Shown here: in pieces, positions 26,467-35,752 of the stretch
Numbering within the stretch: position 1 is the stretch's first letter
Layout of the letters: every line of letters begins with the position of its first letter
From: CBDAQD01 sp965275905
GTDB lineage: Bacteria > Pseudomonadota > Alphaproteobacteria > Rhizobiales > JAJFHC01
NCBI GenBank assembly: GCA_965275905.1
Contig: CBDHYJ010000074.1
Coordinates: 23,440 to 87,439, forward strand
Length of the DNA stretch: 64,000 bases
Direction: 5' to 3'
Made by a program: the position numbers and the translations under genes
The notes under the pieces: model-generated
The model's database searches: none
What the model was told of the DNA's origin: nothing
The model's input: only the letters and a program-made list of their open reading frames with translations

Positions 26467-26796
26467 TCAGCCGCACGAAACCGCTTCGAAAAGCGGCGCA
26501 CAGATGGCCGGTTCACCCCGGCAACAGTCTTGCATCAGGTAACCGAGCAGATCCTGCATCCCGTTCAAGTCAGCACGATAACGAATGCTGCGCCCGTGGC
26601 GGCTGCTGACGATCAGACCGGCGCGAGCGAGAATGCCCAGATTGGTGGACATCGTGTTTTGCCGCACGTCGAGTTGTGCCGAAATCTCACCTGCGGCCAG
26701 TCCGTCGGGGCCGGCCTGGACGAGAAGCCTGAACACATCCAGGCGGGTTTCCTGAGCGAGCGCGCTGAGCGCTTCGAGAGCTTTCGTTTGATCCAT
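26467..26796 (-). CDS. arsR: ArsR-family metalloregulator
   Basis: A 109-residue winged-helix repressor. The helix-turn-helix lies at LAAGEISAQLDVRQNTMSTNLGIL and the wing at SSRHGRSIRYRAD. A C-terminal DCCRGEPAIC cluster (Cys pair plus Cys) may form the As(III) site, unlike the classical alpha-3 CVC box. It heads the arsR-arsC-aqpS operon and presumably represses it from a dyad just upstream of its ATG. Confidence 0.88.
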   Translation of the reverse strand: MDQTKALEALSALAQETRLDVFRLLVQAGPDGLAAGEISAQLDVRQNTMSTNLGILARAGLIVSSRHGRSIRYRADLNGMQDLLGYLMQDCCRGEPAICAPLFEAVSCG

Positions 26797-26816
26797 ATAT
26801 CCAGATAACTCGATAT
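26797..26816 (-). promoter_or_regulatory. Candidate ArsR operator
   Basis: A short dyad ATATC-N10-GATAT abuts the arsR start codon in otherwise AT-rich DNA. Position suits autorepression; the half-sites are short, so this is tentative. Confidence 0.35.
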
Positions 26817-26873
26817 TTAGTTCGATGTCAAACCGCACCTGAGCGATCAATTCGCGATGGCGAGGGAAAGCAC

Positions 26874-28007
26874 CTACCAGCCGTTGACCCGCGGCCAGTA
26901 ACCCGTGACGATTCCGTTCTCGACGACGTGATAGCCGTCATGGGCCGCCGCGGTCATGCAGATATGGTTTGGCAGAACCCTGACAATCGTTCCGATGGGA
27001 TAGGCGTCGAATTCGAGTGGCGAATTGTCCCTGGTCGTGACGTAGCCGTGTTCCTGGCTGACGCCATCAATGATCAGGCCGTCTTGAAAGAACCCGTTTT
27101 TGTCGGCGATCAGTCCATACCCGCAATCATTGGCCTGCGACGCGGTCGACCTGTCCTTCGACAAAGCGAGCCCGCCCGCGTCGATCACCATGCGGTTCAT
27201 CGCCTGACTGTGACTGACTACCGTTGCAAGCACGGACACGGCGATGTCGTCTATGCCGCAAACACCGAGATTGGCCTGGCAAAGGTCCTGAAAGACATAG
27301 ACGCCCGGACGGACCTCGGTGATTCCATTGAACTCTTCGCCGAACGTGCATGTTGGTGTCGATCCTACGCTGACATGAGGGCACGCGAAGCCGTTGCCAC
27401 GCAGCGCCTCCGCGACCGACAGCGTTGTGGCCTGCTCGTTGGCGGCCGCGGACCGAATTTCGTCGATCGACGATGACCCGTAGCTGCCCCCGCCATGGGC
27501 GAATACGCCGGCCAGATCGAGGTGTGCCGCGGCGGACAAGATCCGGCCGATCTCCAGAACACGCGGCTCATCAGCCCTCACGCCTGTGCGGTGGCGGTCG
27601 ACGTCAACCTCGACAAACACCCGGAGCCGCGGTCCATCAATCCGGGCTGCCGCCAATTCTCGCGCGGTTTCAGCCGAGTCGAGGCAGACGGCAACATCAG
27701 CCCCTAACCTGTTGAGCCCGGCAACCCGATCCAACTTCGCGGGCACGACGGACACTGCATAAAGCATGTCCTTGAACCCGGCGTCGGCAAAGTATTCGGC
27801 CTCCTTGAGGGTCGACACGGTGAACCGCTCGGCACCGTGGTCTTGCAGCAGCCGTGCAACGTCGACCGACTTGGGGGTCTTGAGATGCGGCCTCAGGTGG
27901 ATGCCGCGTCCAGCAAACCGGTCCGCCATGGTTGAAATGTTGCGCTCAAGCTTCCCGCGATCGAGAACGAGACACGGCGTTTCCAGAGTCGTGCAATCCA
28001 GGTCCAT
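26874..28007 (-). CDS. D-threonine aldolase/D-serine dehydratase-like PLP enzyme
   Basis: A 377-residue protein of the alanine-racemase-fold type III group. The PLP lysine is Lys43 in RPHLKTPKS, and the C-terminal metal site is PNHIC (His348, Cys350), which in relatives binds zinc or manganese. Such enzymes cleave D-threonine or 3-hydroxy-D-amino acids, or dehydrate D-serine. It starts ATG at 28007 and runs the same way as the J-domain gene upstream with only 22 bases between, so it may share that transcript, though the functions do not obviously connect. Confidence 0.82.
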   Translation of the reverse strand: MDLDCTTLETPCLVLDRGKLERNISTMADRFAGRGIHLRPHLKTPKSVDVARLLQDHGAERFTVSTLKEAEYFADAGFKDMLYAVSVVPAKLDRVAGLNRLGADVAVCLDSAETARELAAARIDGPRLRVFVEVDVDRHRTGVRADEPRVLEIGRILSAAAHLDLAGVFAHGGGSYGSSSIDEIRSAAANEQATTLSVAEALRGNGFACPHVSVGSTPTCTFGEEFNGITEVRPGVYVFQDLCQANLGVCGIDDIAVSVLATVVSHSQAMNRMVIDAGGLALSKDRSTASQANDCGYGLIADKNGFFQDGLIIDGVSQEHGYVTTRDNSPLEFDAYPIGTIVRVLPNHICMTAAAHDGYHVVENGIVTGYWPRVNGW

Positions 28008-28029
28008 GGCATCAAAATCCGTTGGCTGT

Positions 28030-29628
28030 TTAATCCGGCGCGTTGCTCCCGGCGCGTTCAGGGGCGCTCAGGATCGCGTTGAGGTCCGGAAGCGCTGGCA
28101 CTGACTGGCGTGCGTCGGTCGATGTCGAAGTTGAAGGATCATCGCCCGGCGTTTTCCAGTTGTCCTCTATATGAACGCCCACTCCGATCGCACCGATCGT
28201 GCCCACGAACAGCGCGGCGGCCGCCAACAGCATTGTCGGCGCCTTGCGGGACGGTTGTCCTGCACGACGAAGGTAGTCACGTCGTTTGTCCGGATCGGAG
28301 CGAATGTCACCGGGCATCGCCGCAAAGACTTCGCTCAGTTGTGCCTCACGCCAGCGTCGCCCCTTGAGTCCGGCCTCGATGTGCAATGGCGCAAAAAACG
28401 CCAGGTACAGTGCCGGACCGAAGGCGGCGGGTCCGAATGCGGCAACCGTTACCGTTGCCAAAACGACGCACAGCAATGGCCACCAGATCCGGACATCTCC
28501 GGCCCGATAGAACAGGAATATCGCAATCAAAGCGATGACCATGAGGACCTGCACGCCGGCCGCCGCAACGCCAGCGCAAATGCCACTGACCATGACAGGA
28601 CCGCCGAGCGCCATGCCTACGCGTCTCTTTTGCTTCCGGTAGAGACACCAGAATGGCCCGTAGCGGAAACCGTTCGGATGCCGAACCGATGCCTGGTCCA
28701 TCGCGGCGTCGACCATGCCGGGATCAGTTTCCCGGAAGAATGCAATTCGGTCTTCGACAGCCAGCACTTCGAAATCAAGCAGTTCACCAAGCAGCAGCAC
28801 CAGATCGTCCGGCATCATTTCGCCGAGTTCGACTTCGCTCTGTGGCCAACCAAGGAGATCCTGCAAGCCCCCGAGAGCGGCGTGGGGCAAAGACTTCAAT
28901 ACCGCTTCTGCTGCGTCCTTGTCGTCGTACCAGTGATCGATCACGTGATCGACGAATGCCATTCTCATCTGCTCGCGATCGACCAGCGAGAGTCGGTCCG
29001 TGGCGGCAAACCAGTTCCGCCAGGCTGTGTTGTCGCCCGCTCGTTCGTTGTCGGCGAGCAAATGCCGGAGTTCCGCGACAAGGGCGGCAATCGGGACTTC
29101 CGGATCCGCGGCTCCCTCGACCCCCGCGTCAGCAGCCGATTCCTCATCCGCCGGCTGATCGACGGCTGCTCCGTCATCGCGGCCTTCGACGATGACTTTG
29201 GTGGTCGCCCAGTCAGTCGCCTCGCCGTCCTCCTCACCGATGACAACCCTGGCCACCGGTTCCGTCACCGGAACGCTCGGTGCACCATCTTCGTTGACGA
29301 CAACGCGGGCGCGCGGCTCATCCGGAGGAACGAACGGATCAAGGTCACCGTCAGAGTCAGGTTCCTGTTCGGATTCTACCGTTCTCCCGTCACGACCAGG
29401 CGGATCGCCGCCATTCTCCGCTCCAGCCTCATCGACGCGTTCATCATCGTCGAACTCGTCGTCATAGTCGCTCCACTTGGTTGCCCGGAGGCACCACTCA
29501 TAGGCGTCTCTCAGTTCCTGAAAGGCCTTGGGATCCTTGTCCGGCCGGTTCTGCTTCAGCAGCCGCGCGTAGGCGCGCTTGACCGCGCGCTCATCGCTGG
29601 TCGGCTCAATTCCAAGGACATCCCACAT
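28030..29628 (-). CDS. J-like co-chaperone with acidic linker and membrane segments
   Basis: A 532-residue protein. Residues 1-50 form a J-like domain (VLGIEPTSDERAVKRAYARLL), but the signature HPD is RPD (NRPDKDP). A long acidic, low-complexity stretch (about 55-175) follows, then a helical region, then a cluster of hydrophobic segments (about 335-425) and another near 475-495. It lies 11 bases downstream of the HscC-like Hsp70. In E. coli, HscC also works with unusual membrane J proteins (DjlB/DjlC), so a dedicated Hsp70-J pair is inferred. Confidence 0.75.
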   Translation of the reverse strand: MWDVLGIEPTSDERAVKRAYARLLKQNRPDKDPKAFQELRDAYEWCLRATKWSDYDDEFDDDERVDEAGAENGGDPPGRDGRTVESEQEPDSDGDLDPFVPPDEPRARVVVNEDGAPSVPVTEPVARVVIGEEDGEATDWATTKVIVEGRDDGAAVDQPADEESAADAGVEGAADPEVPIAALVAELRHLLADNERAGDNTAWRNWFAATDRLSLVDREQMRMAFVDHVIDHWYDDKDAAEAVLKSLPHAALGGLQDLLGWPQSEVELGEMMPDDLVLLLGELLDFEVLAVEDRIAFFRETDPGMVDAAMDQASVRHPNGFRYGPFWCLYRKQKRRVGMALGGPVMVSGICAGVAAAGVQVLMVIALIAIFLFYRAGDVRIWWPLLCVVLATVTVAAFGPAAFGPALYLAFFAPLHIEAGLKGRRWREAQLSEVFAAMPGDIRSDPDKRRDYLRRAGQPSRKAPTMLLAAAALFVGTIGAIGVGVHIEDNWKTPGDDPSTSTSTDARQSVPALPDLNAILSAPERAGSNAPD

Positions 29629-29639
29629 AACCGACCAAC

Positions 29640-31340
29640 CTAGGGAGACTCGTCCCTGAACGGCGAGTCCTCGAACGACGCAAGGTGGCGGGAGAAGTCT
29701 TCGCGCGTCCTGTCCGGATGGCGGTTCGTCTGATCCGATATTTCCTGCTCGAAACTGCGGATCAACCGGCCGATTGCGTCTCGCTGATCGCCGGTGTGCT
29801 CTTCGTAGAGGCGCTCGGCACGCGCAAGCAGAGCGAGGTTCGGAGCATCCTCAAGCGGATGGAGCTTGTACTTTTCGAGTTCTGCGCGCCGTTTTTCGAT
29901 ATCGGCATCCGACAAGGATGATTCCTGCGTTTCGAAGAGCCTCTGCTTTTTCAGCTCTTTCGACGGCACCTCGACTTCGACATCCAACAGCCCGTTGACG
30001 TCATAGGTAAAGCGGACATTGATGCATTCCTCGCCGGCCGGCTTCGGTGTCACCGGCACCCGCACATCTCCAAGGAACACATTCTTCTCGGGACGCATGC
30101 TTTCACCCTGGAAGACTCTCACCAGGAGTTCCTTCTGGTTGTTCTCCACGGTGTAATAGTCCTCGACACGGCTGATCGGGAGCACGGCGTTACGTTCGAT
30201 GACGAACGACATCATCATTCCCCTTCCACCATCGCGAACCACCTCGATGCCGAGCGAATGGGGGCATACGTCGGTCACAACGACGTCGTTGAGCGCCTTG
30301 TCTTCGGCAACGAGCCCGGCCTGAACCGCGGCACCAGCCGCAACGGTCTTGTCGGGATCATTGCCCGCCAATGGGAGACGACGGAACAATCGAGCCACGA
30401 GCGACCGGACACAGGGCATTCTCGTCGCGCCGCCAACAAGCACCACCTCGCCGATCTCGTCAACGGAGAGGTCGGAGTCGCGAATTGCGATCTCCAGCGG
30501 CTTGCGCAGTCGTCGGAGCAGGTCTCCGGATTCGGTTTCGAATTCCTCCCGGCTCAGGTTGCCATTTATGACGCGGCCGGCGAAGGAGACCTCATACTCG
30601 GCCTCCCGCGCGGTGGACAGCGCCTGCTTGACGCGCTCGGCCGCGTTGGAGAGGACATTGTGTGCAGCGGCGTCCAATGAACCGGTGTCTATCTCGTGTC
30701 GTTTCGTGATCAGCGACTTTACGATCCCGCGGAAGTCCTCACCGCCAAGAAAATTGTCGCCCGCCGATGCGCGCACTTCGAAAATGTCGTCAAACCGCTC
30801 AACGATTGAAACGTCGAATGTCCCGCCACCGAGATCGAAGACCAGATATTTTCCTTCTTCCACGTCATTCAGCCCATGGGCCAGTGCGGCGGCCGTCGGC
30901 TCGTTGACCAGGCGGCGAACAGAGAGCCCCGCCAATTCGCCAGCGGCACGCGTTGCCTGGCGCTGGGCATCACTGAAGTAGGCCGGTACGGAGATCACGA
31001 CGTCACTGATCTCCTGTCCCAGGGCTTGTTCCGCGTCGCGCTTGAGCGCCTTGAGCACGAAGGCCGACAATTCCTCGGGCCGAAAGCTCTTGGCCCCCAA
31101 CTGCACCGTCTGTGACGTCCCCATGAGGCGTTTGAAATGGGCTGCTGTCAGTTCCGGGTGCGTTATCAGCCTGTTCGCCGCCGCTTCGCCGACGACAATC
31201 TCTCCATTGTCCAGAAGCCCGACGACAGACGGTGTCAGTTCCGCGCCAAGCGCATTGGTCAATATCACCGGACCATCTTCGGTCCAGCGAGCGATCAGCG
31301 AGTTCGTCGTTCCGAGATCGATTCCGAGAATTTCAGTCAT
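29640..31340 (-). CDS. hscC: HscC-type specialised Hsp70 chaperone
   Basis: A 566-residue Hsp70. The nucleotide-binding domain shows GIDLGTTNS (6-14), FDLGGGTFDVS and VVLVGGATRMP; the substrate-binding domain follows (SLGIEVV, ERNAVLP), and the C-terminal lid is short. Length and sequence place it with HscC/YbeW rather than DnaK (about 640 residues) or HscA. No grpE or dnaJ is nearby. It is the first gene of an operon with the J-like gene. ATG 31340 is chosen because the Hsp70 N-terminus starts there. Confidence 0.83.
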   Translation of the reverse strand: MTEILGIDLGTTNSLIARWTEDGPVILTNALGAELTPSVVGLLDNGEIVVGEAAANRLITHPELTAAHFKRLMGTSQTVQLGAKSFRPEELSAFVLKALKRDAEQALGQEISDVVISVPAYFSDAQRQATRAAGELAGLSVRRLVNEPTAAALAHGLNDVEEGKYLVFDLGGGTFDVSIVERFDDIFEVRASAGDNFLGGEDFRGIVKSLITKRHEIDTGSLDAAAHNVLSNAAERVKQALSTAREAEYEVSFAGRVINGNLSREEFETESGDLLRRLRKPLEIAIRDSDLSVDEIGEVVLVGGATRMPCVRSLVARLFRRLPLAGNDPDKTVAAGAAVQAGLVAEDKALNDVVVTDVCPHSLGIEVVRDGGRGMMMSFVIERNAVLPISRVEDYYTVENNQKELLVRVFQGESMRPEKNVFLGDVRVPVTPKPAGEECINVRFTYDVNGLLDVEVEVPSKELKKQRLFETQESSLSDADIEKRRAELEKYKLHPLEDAPNLALLARAERLYEEHTGDQRDAIGRLIRSFEQEISDQTNRHPDRTREDFSRHLASFEDSPFRDESP

Positions 31341-31561
31341 CTTCAACGATTGCAGCGGATGGAAAGCGGCGATATTCCTGGCCACCTGTACAGACCTGAA
31401 TTTCTATACAGGAACGCGATCCATCGTCCAAACGCTGAGATGTAACCAAGCACGGCTCAGGCAATGAGAAAGGGCGCGAAACCACGCTCATCCCGTGCTC
31501 GTCAGCTTGTGCTGAAACCTGTTTGAGTACCGTTGACGCCAGCCCCAGTGCGGCCGATGCA

Positions 31562-31580
31562 CCCTGGTGTCAGGGCACCA
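31562..31580 (-). terminator. Weak hairpin after the beta-barrel gene
   Basis: CCCTG-GTGT-CAGGG, or alternatively TGGTG...CACCA, directly abuts the stop codon at 31581. No strong T-run follows, so it may only stabilise the 3' end of the transcript. Confidence 0.3.
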
Positions 31581-32687
31581 CTAATTGAACGTCCACTTCA
31601 GGGTCGCCTTGCCGCCATAATAGAAGTACGACTGGTTCGAGTCCGCCGCACCGCCGTCGGTGCTGAAACCGTTGACGTAGTCCTCACTCGCACGGTTGAC
31701 CCCGTTCAGCCACATCATCGTGCCGCCGAATGACAGGAACATTTTTTCCTTCAGCCGGATGTGCAGTGTCGGTGAGAATTCGACCATCTGGGCAAAGCCG
31801 GTATCGTCCTGATCCTGGGCGTTGGTCAAATTCCGGTTTTCGGATGAATTTACCTCGCCGCCCTGGTCAATGAAATTGGCGAACAGACCAAAGGCAAGAC
31901 GCCCGGTCAGCATGACGTCCTTGCTGAAGAAATGCCGCCCGCTGACACCAACCTGCGCTCCGACCAGATTGTTCGTCACCGACGAAAATCCGGACGATAC
32001 GGAATTAACGTTGCCGCCGCCGTTCGCGAACGACGCCGAGTACTTGTTACCGAACTCGATGTAACGGGCGCCCGCGAAGGTCTCCAGTCCAGAAATACCG
32101 GCAAAATCGATCTTCTCGCGGAACATCATGTTGAATTCGACGCCGCCCAGATCCATGTCGGAGTCGCTTGCACCAGTCAGGTTCTGCTCTTCATTGACGA
32201 CAATCGTTTGCGCCGGAACGTACACGCATTGCTTGGTGTAGTAGCCCGGTATGATCTTTTCGGTCGCGACGTTCACCGTCTGCGTGCTGCTATCGTCAAA
32301 CCCGGCGCCCAGCCCTCCCACCTTGAATCCACCGATCTGAAAGGCGCGAATGTGCCGCATGCGCTGAGTCCGCAATGTCATGAAGGCCCACTGGCCGCCA
32401 GCTTGCGACATCAGATTGTTCAGGTTCGGACCGGAAGGATCGGCAGCAAATCTGTCCGCCGTATCATGGGTGCTGTCGCCTTGGGAATTATCGCCAAAGA
32501 AGCTGCCGAACGAGAATCTCGCCCGGGGTTCTTCCGCCTCAGAGGATTCTGACTTGTCTCGATCTGACCAGTAATACAGTAACTCCGACCAGCGGGCGGC
32601 ATCCGCCGCTGATGAAGAGCCTGAGACGATCATCAAATAAAAGCCCGCCGCGACGCCGCAGCGGAGCACATGCCTACGGTAGGACAT
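31581..32687 (-). CDS. Probable outer-membrane beta-barrel protein
   Basis: A 368-residue protein. A signal peptide ends near residue 28 (SGSSSAADA). An acidic and Ser-rich linker follows, then alternating hydrophobic strands rich in Gly, Asn and aromatic residues, ending YYGGKATLKWTFN, with a terminal aromatic residue two from the end. This resembles alphaproteobacterial porin-like barrels of unknown cargo. ATG 32687 has GGGGG and AGGAG upstream; a frame start at 32774 lacks a signal peptide. Its upstream region is shared with the divergent aminotransferase gene. Confidence 0.7.
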   Translation of the reverse strand: MSYRRHVLRCGVAAGFYLMIVSGSSSAADAARWSELLYYWSDRDKSESSEAEEPRARFSFGSFFGDNSQGDSTHDTADRFAADPSGPNLNNLMSQAGGQWAFMTLRTQRMRHIRAFQIGGFKVGGLGAGFDDSSTQTVNVATEKIIPGYYTKQCVYVPAQTIVVNEEQNLTGASDSDMDLGGVEFNMMFREKIDFAGISGLETFAGARYIEFGNKYSASFANGGGNVNSVSSGFSSVTNNLVGAQVGVSGRHFFSKDVMLTGRLAFGLFANFIDQGGEVNSSENRNLTNAQDQDDTGFAQMVEFSPTLHIRLKEKMFLSFGGTMMWLNGVNRASEDYVNGFSTDGGAADSNQSYFYYGGKATLKWTFN

Positions 32688-32887
32688 GCCCCCAATCTCC
32701 TGTCCGCCCCCCAGCGGATCCGGATTTGTGTCCGAATCAGAGTGTAGCGGAGTTCGAATCCGCGGTGAAGACATTATGGCAATCTGGTGGAAAAAATGTG
32801 GTCAGCGACTGTGGAGAACCGCCGCCCTCTGTTCAAATCATGCGCCGGACCATATTGAATAGCCGCAAATCCGTGTCAGGGAAGACG

Positions 32888-34078
32888 ATGACAATAGACA
32901 TAGACCGCATCCGCGCCGAAACGCCCGGTGTTGCAGAGAGACTCCATTTTAACAATGCCGGCGCGGCCCTAATGCCGCAGCCGGTTGTCGACGCCCAACT
33001 GGATCATATCCGGCTCGAAGCCCAGATCGGCGGCTACGAGGCGGCAGCGGCCAGACATGACCGGCTTGAGGGCGTTTACGACTCCGTCGCCCGTCTGATC
33101 GGCGCGCACCGGGACGAAATTGCGATCGTCGAGAACGCCACCGTCGCCTGGGACATGGCGTTCTATTCCCTGATGTTCAGTCCCGGCGACCGCATCCTGA
33201 CTGCACAGGCTGAATACGCCGCCAACTACGTCGCCTACCTGCAAACGGCGAAAAGAACCGGGGCGGTCATTGATGTCATCCCGTCGACGGAGGACGGCGA
33301 AGTCTGCTGCGAGTCCCTGTCCGCCATGATTGACGATCGGGTCAAGCTCATCGCGATCACACAGATTCCCACCAACGGCGGGCTGGTCAACCCGGCAGCG
33401 GAAATAGGAGCAATCGCGAAAGCCAACGGCATTCCATACCTTCTCGACGCCTGCCAGGCGGTCGGACAGATGCCGATCGACGTCACGGCAATCGGCTGCG
33501 ACATGCTTTCGGCGACGGGGCGGAAATACCTTCGCGGGCCCCGCGGCTCAGGCTTCCTGTATGTGAACCGCGAGTTGTTGCCTGAGCTCGAACCGCCGAT
33601 GATCGATCTCTACGCGGCAGAGTGGGTCGCGCCGGACCGATACGAACTGCGCTCGGATGCGCGCAGGTTCGAGAATTGGGAGAACAACTACGCGGCCCGG
33701 CTGGGCCTGGGAGCTGCAGTTGACTACGCCATGGACCGGGGGCTCGCGGAGACGTGGCCACGTATCGTGTCCCTTTCGGGACTTCTGCGCCAACGCCTCT
33801 CGGAGCTGCCGCGGGTCTCCGTCACGGATATCGGCAAGACGAAATGCGGGATCGTCACGTTCACGGTGGACGACATTGCATCCGTAGATGTCAAAGCGCG
33901 CCTGGCGGCAGAGAGCATCAATGTGAGCGTATCCAAGCCCTCGAGCACGCTGCTCGATGCAGAATCCCGCCGGCTGCCTCCGCTCGTCCGGGCATCCGTG
34001 CACTACTACAATACCGAAGACGAAGTTCACCGCTTTGCCTCGGTCCTGGGCACCATCGTCTCGGGGCCTGCGGCTTAA
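32888..34078 (+). CDS. Class V PLP-dependent aminotransferase or desulfurase-fold enzyme
   Basis: A 396-residue fold-type I enzyme of class V. Asp187 in LLDACQAVGQ pairs with the PLP nitrogen and Lys213 in SATGRKYLRGPRGSGF is the Schiff-base lysine. The family includes isopenicillin-N-epimerase-like, cysteine-desulfurase-like and serine-pyruvate-type enzymes. There is no obvious catalytic Cys loop of the SufS type, so a lyase or aminotransferase role is as likely. ATG 32888 follows AGGGAAG. It reads toward, and is convergent with, the Lrp gene (4 bases between stops). Confidence 0.8.
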   Translation: MTIDIDRIRAETPGVAERLHFNNAGAALMPQPVVDAQLDHIRLEAQIGGYEAAAARHDRLEGVYDSVARLIGAHRDEIAIVENATVAWDMAFYSLMFSPGDRILTAQAEYAANYVAYLQTAKRTGAVIDVIPSTEDGEVCCESLSAMIDDRVKLIAITQIPTNGGLVNPAAEIGAIAKANGIPYLLDACQAVGQMPIDVTAIGCDMLSATGRKYLRGPRGSGFLYVNRELLPELEPPMIDLYAAEWVAPDRYELRSDARRFENWENNYAARLGLGAAVDYAMDRGLAETWPRIVSLSGLLRQRLSELPRVSVTDIGKTKCGIVTFTVDDIASVDVKARLAAESINVSVSKPSSTLLDAESRRLPPLVRASVHYYNTEDEVHRFASVLGTIVSGPAA

Positions 34079-34082
34079 GCGA

Positions 34083-34586
34083 TTACTGCTCGGGGTTCAC
34101 AAGACGCTCAAGCGGAACGCCTTCGAATGCCTTTGTCTCCCGCAACACGACATGGCTGGACAGCTTCATGCCTTCTGGACCGCGTTGGAGCAGGTCGTCG
34201 CTGATCTGCTCGTATGAGGCGATGTCCGTGCAGATGAACCTGAGGAAATAGTCGAACGGGCCGCTCACCTTGAAACATTCGACCAGTTCCGGAATGTCCC
34301 GGACCGCGGCCTCGAATTCAGCGAATTCGCCCTGATCGTGACTGACCAGGCTCGCCGTGGCGATCACAGCGATCCCGTGAGCCAGCCGGGCAATCGCCAC
34401 GCGGCCGAGGTAACCGGAAATGACCCCCGCCTGCTCAAGTCTTTTGACGCGTTGCAGGCAGGGACTCGGCGAAAGCCCCACGCGCTCGGAAAGCGCCTGG
34501 TTGGTGATCCGCGCATCCGCCTGCAGCTCGGCCAGGATCTTCAAATCGATCCGGTCGACTTTCACAGTCCTGTTGCTGTCGCCCAT
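34083..34586 (-). CDS. Lrp/AsnC-family regulator, likely of arginine catabolism
   Basis: A 167-residue protein with an N-terminal helix-turn-helix (ALSERVGLSPSPCLQRVKRLEQAGVI) and a C-terminal RAM ligand-binding domain (VSGPFDYFLRFICTD). It is divergent from rocF-rocD with about 160 bases between starts, the usual layout for an Lrp-type activator sensing arginine or ornithine. ATG 34586 is chosen; the frame extends further upstream without support. Confidence 0.88.
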   Translation of the reverse strand: MGDSNRTVKVDRIDLKILAELQADARITNQALSERVGLSPSPCLQRVKRLEQAGVISGYLGRVAIARLAHGIAVIATASLVSHDQGEFAEFEAAVRDIPELVECFKVSGPFDYFLRFICTDIASYEQISDDLLQRGPEGMKLSSHVVLRETKAFEGVPLERLVNPEQ

Positions 34587-34750
34587 ACCGATACGTGCCC
34601 TCGCCCCGTTGAAAATCCGCCGCCGCAGGATCTGACGCGACCGCGGCATCGCACGACATCTTATGCCGAAGCGGACCGCAAGTTCGAGAGCACATATTGC
34701 GTGCCTCGTGAGATGATTGAGCCTCGAATTTGCAATTCAGGAGCAGTCCC

Positions 34751-35752
34751 GTGAGCCTGCGCATCGATACATATGAAAAACCGGTCCGAGCCGCGGATCT
34801 TATGGCCGCGATCGAGCCTCCGGCGGCACGGACACTTGGCCTTATCGGTGTTCCCATGGATGCCGGCGCAAGCGCCAGGGGCGCGAGCCTCGGACCCGAG
34901 GCGCTTCACATTGCCGGGATCGGCAGCGCGTTCGAGGCGCTCGGACACGATGTCGTCGACCACGGTTTTGTGGATGGCCCTCGGACGCCGGGCCGCCCCG
35001 CCGAAGGCGGTTACAGGCATCTTGAAGAAGTGAACTCGTGGTGCGCTTCGCTCCGGACAACGGTGAAACGAAGCCTCGATGCAGGCGAAACGCCGGTCGT
35101 CCTCGGCGGCGACCACAGCCTCTCGATCGGATCGGTTGGCGCCGTTGCGCAACACTGCGCTGAACGGGCGCTGCCGCTTTCGATCATCTGGATCGATGCC
35201 CACGCCGACTTCAACACGCCTCAGACCAGTCCTTCGGGAAACATTCACGGCATGCCGCTGGCTGCACTTGCCGGGCTCATTCCCGCCGGTGATATCGACA
35301 TCGGACCCGCTCCGAGCGCGATTGATACAGCCAACATCCATCTTGTCGGCATCCGCTCGGTCGACCCGGTCGAAAAGTCGACCGTCATCGCACACGGCGT
35401 CAACGTCTACGACATGCGGGCCATAGACGAGCACGGCATGGTCACGGTGATGAAGAGCATCCTGGAACAGGTGCGAACTACAGGCGGTCATCTTCACGTC
35501 AGTTTCGATCTCGATTTCATCGACCCCGATGTCGCTCCCGGCGTCGGCACGCCGGTCTCGGGCGGTGCGACCTGGCGTGAAGCGCATCTCTGCATGGAAA
35601 TGCTGCACGAGGCCGGTCTTATCGGTTCGCTCGATCTCGTCGAACTGAACCCATGCCTCGACAACAGCAGCCAGACAGCCGCGCTCGCCGTCGATCTGGC
35701 CTGCAGCGCATTCGGAAAACAGATTATCGAACGAAAGGTGGTGACGAGATGA
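34751..35752 (+). CDS. rocF: Arginase (arginase/agmatinase family)
   Basis: A 333-residue binuclear-manganese ureohydrolase. Signatures are GGDHS (119-123), DAHAD (149-153) and SFDLDFIDPD (251-260). The NTPQTSPSGNIHGMPL segment is characteristic of arginase rather than agmatinase. GTG 34751 is the start, with CAGGAG seven bases upstream. Its TGA overlaps the rocD ATG (ATGA), so arginine to ornithine to glutamate semialdehyde forms one translationally coupled unit. Confidence 0.92.
   Translation: MSLRIDTYEKPVRAADLMAAIEPPAARTLGLIGVPMDAGASARGASLGPEALHIAGIGSAFEALGHDVVDHGFVDGPRTPGRPAEGGYRHLEEVNSWCASLRTTVKRSLDAGETPVVLGGDHSLSIGSVGAVAQHCAERALPLSIIWIDAHADFNTPQTSPSGNIHGMPLAALAGLIPAGDIDIGPAPSAIDTANIHLVGIRSVDPVEKSTVIAHGVNVYDMRAIDEHGMVTVMKSILEQVRTTGGHLHVSFDLDFIDPDVAPGVGTPVSGGATWREAHLCMEMLHEAGLIGSLDLVELNPCLDNSSQTAALAVDLACSAFGKQIIERKVVTR

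Noticed and set aside
32748..32766. tRNA-like T-loop sequence (GTTCGAATCC)
   Set aside because: No acceptor, D or anticodon stems around it; it lies in the divergent region before the beta-barrel gene.
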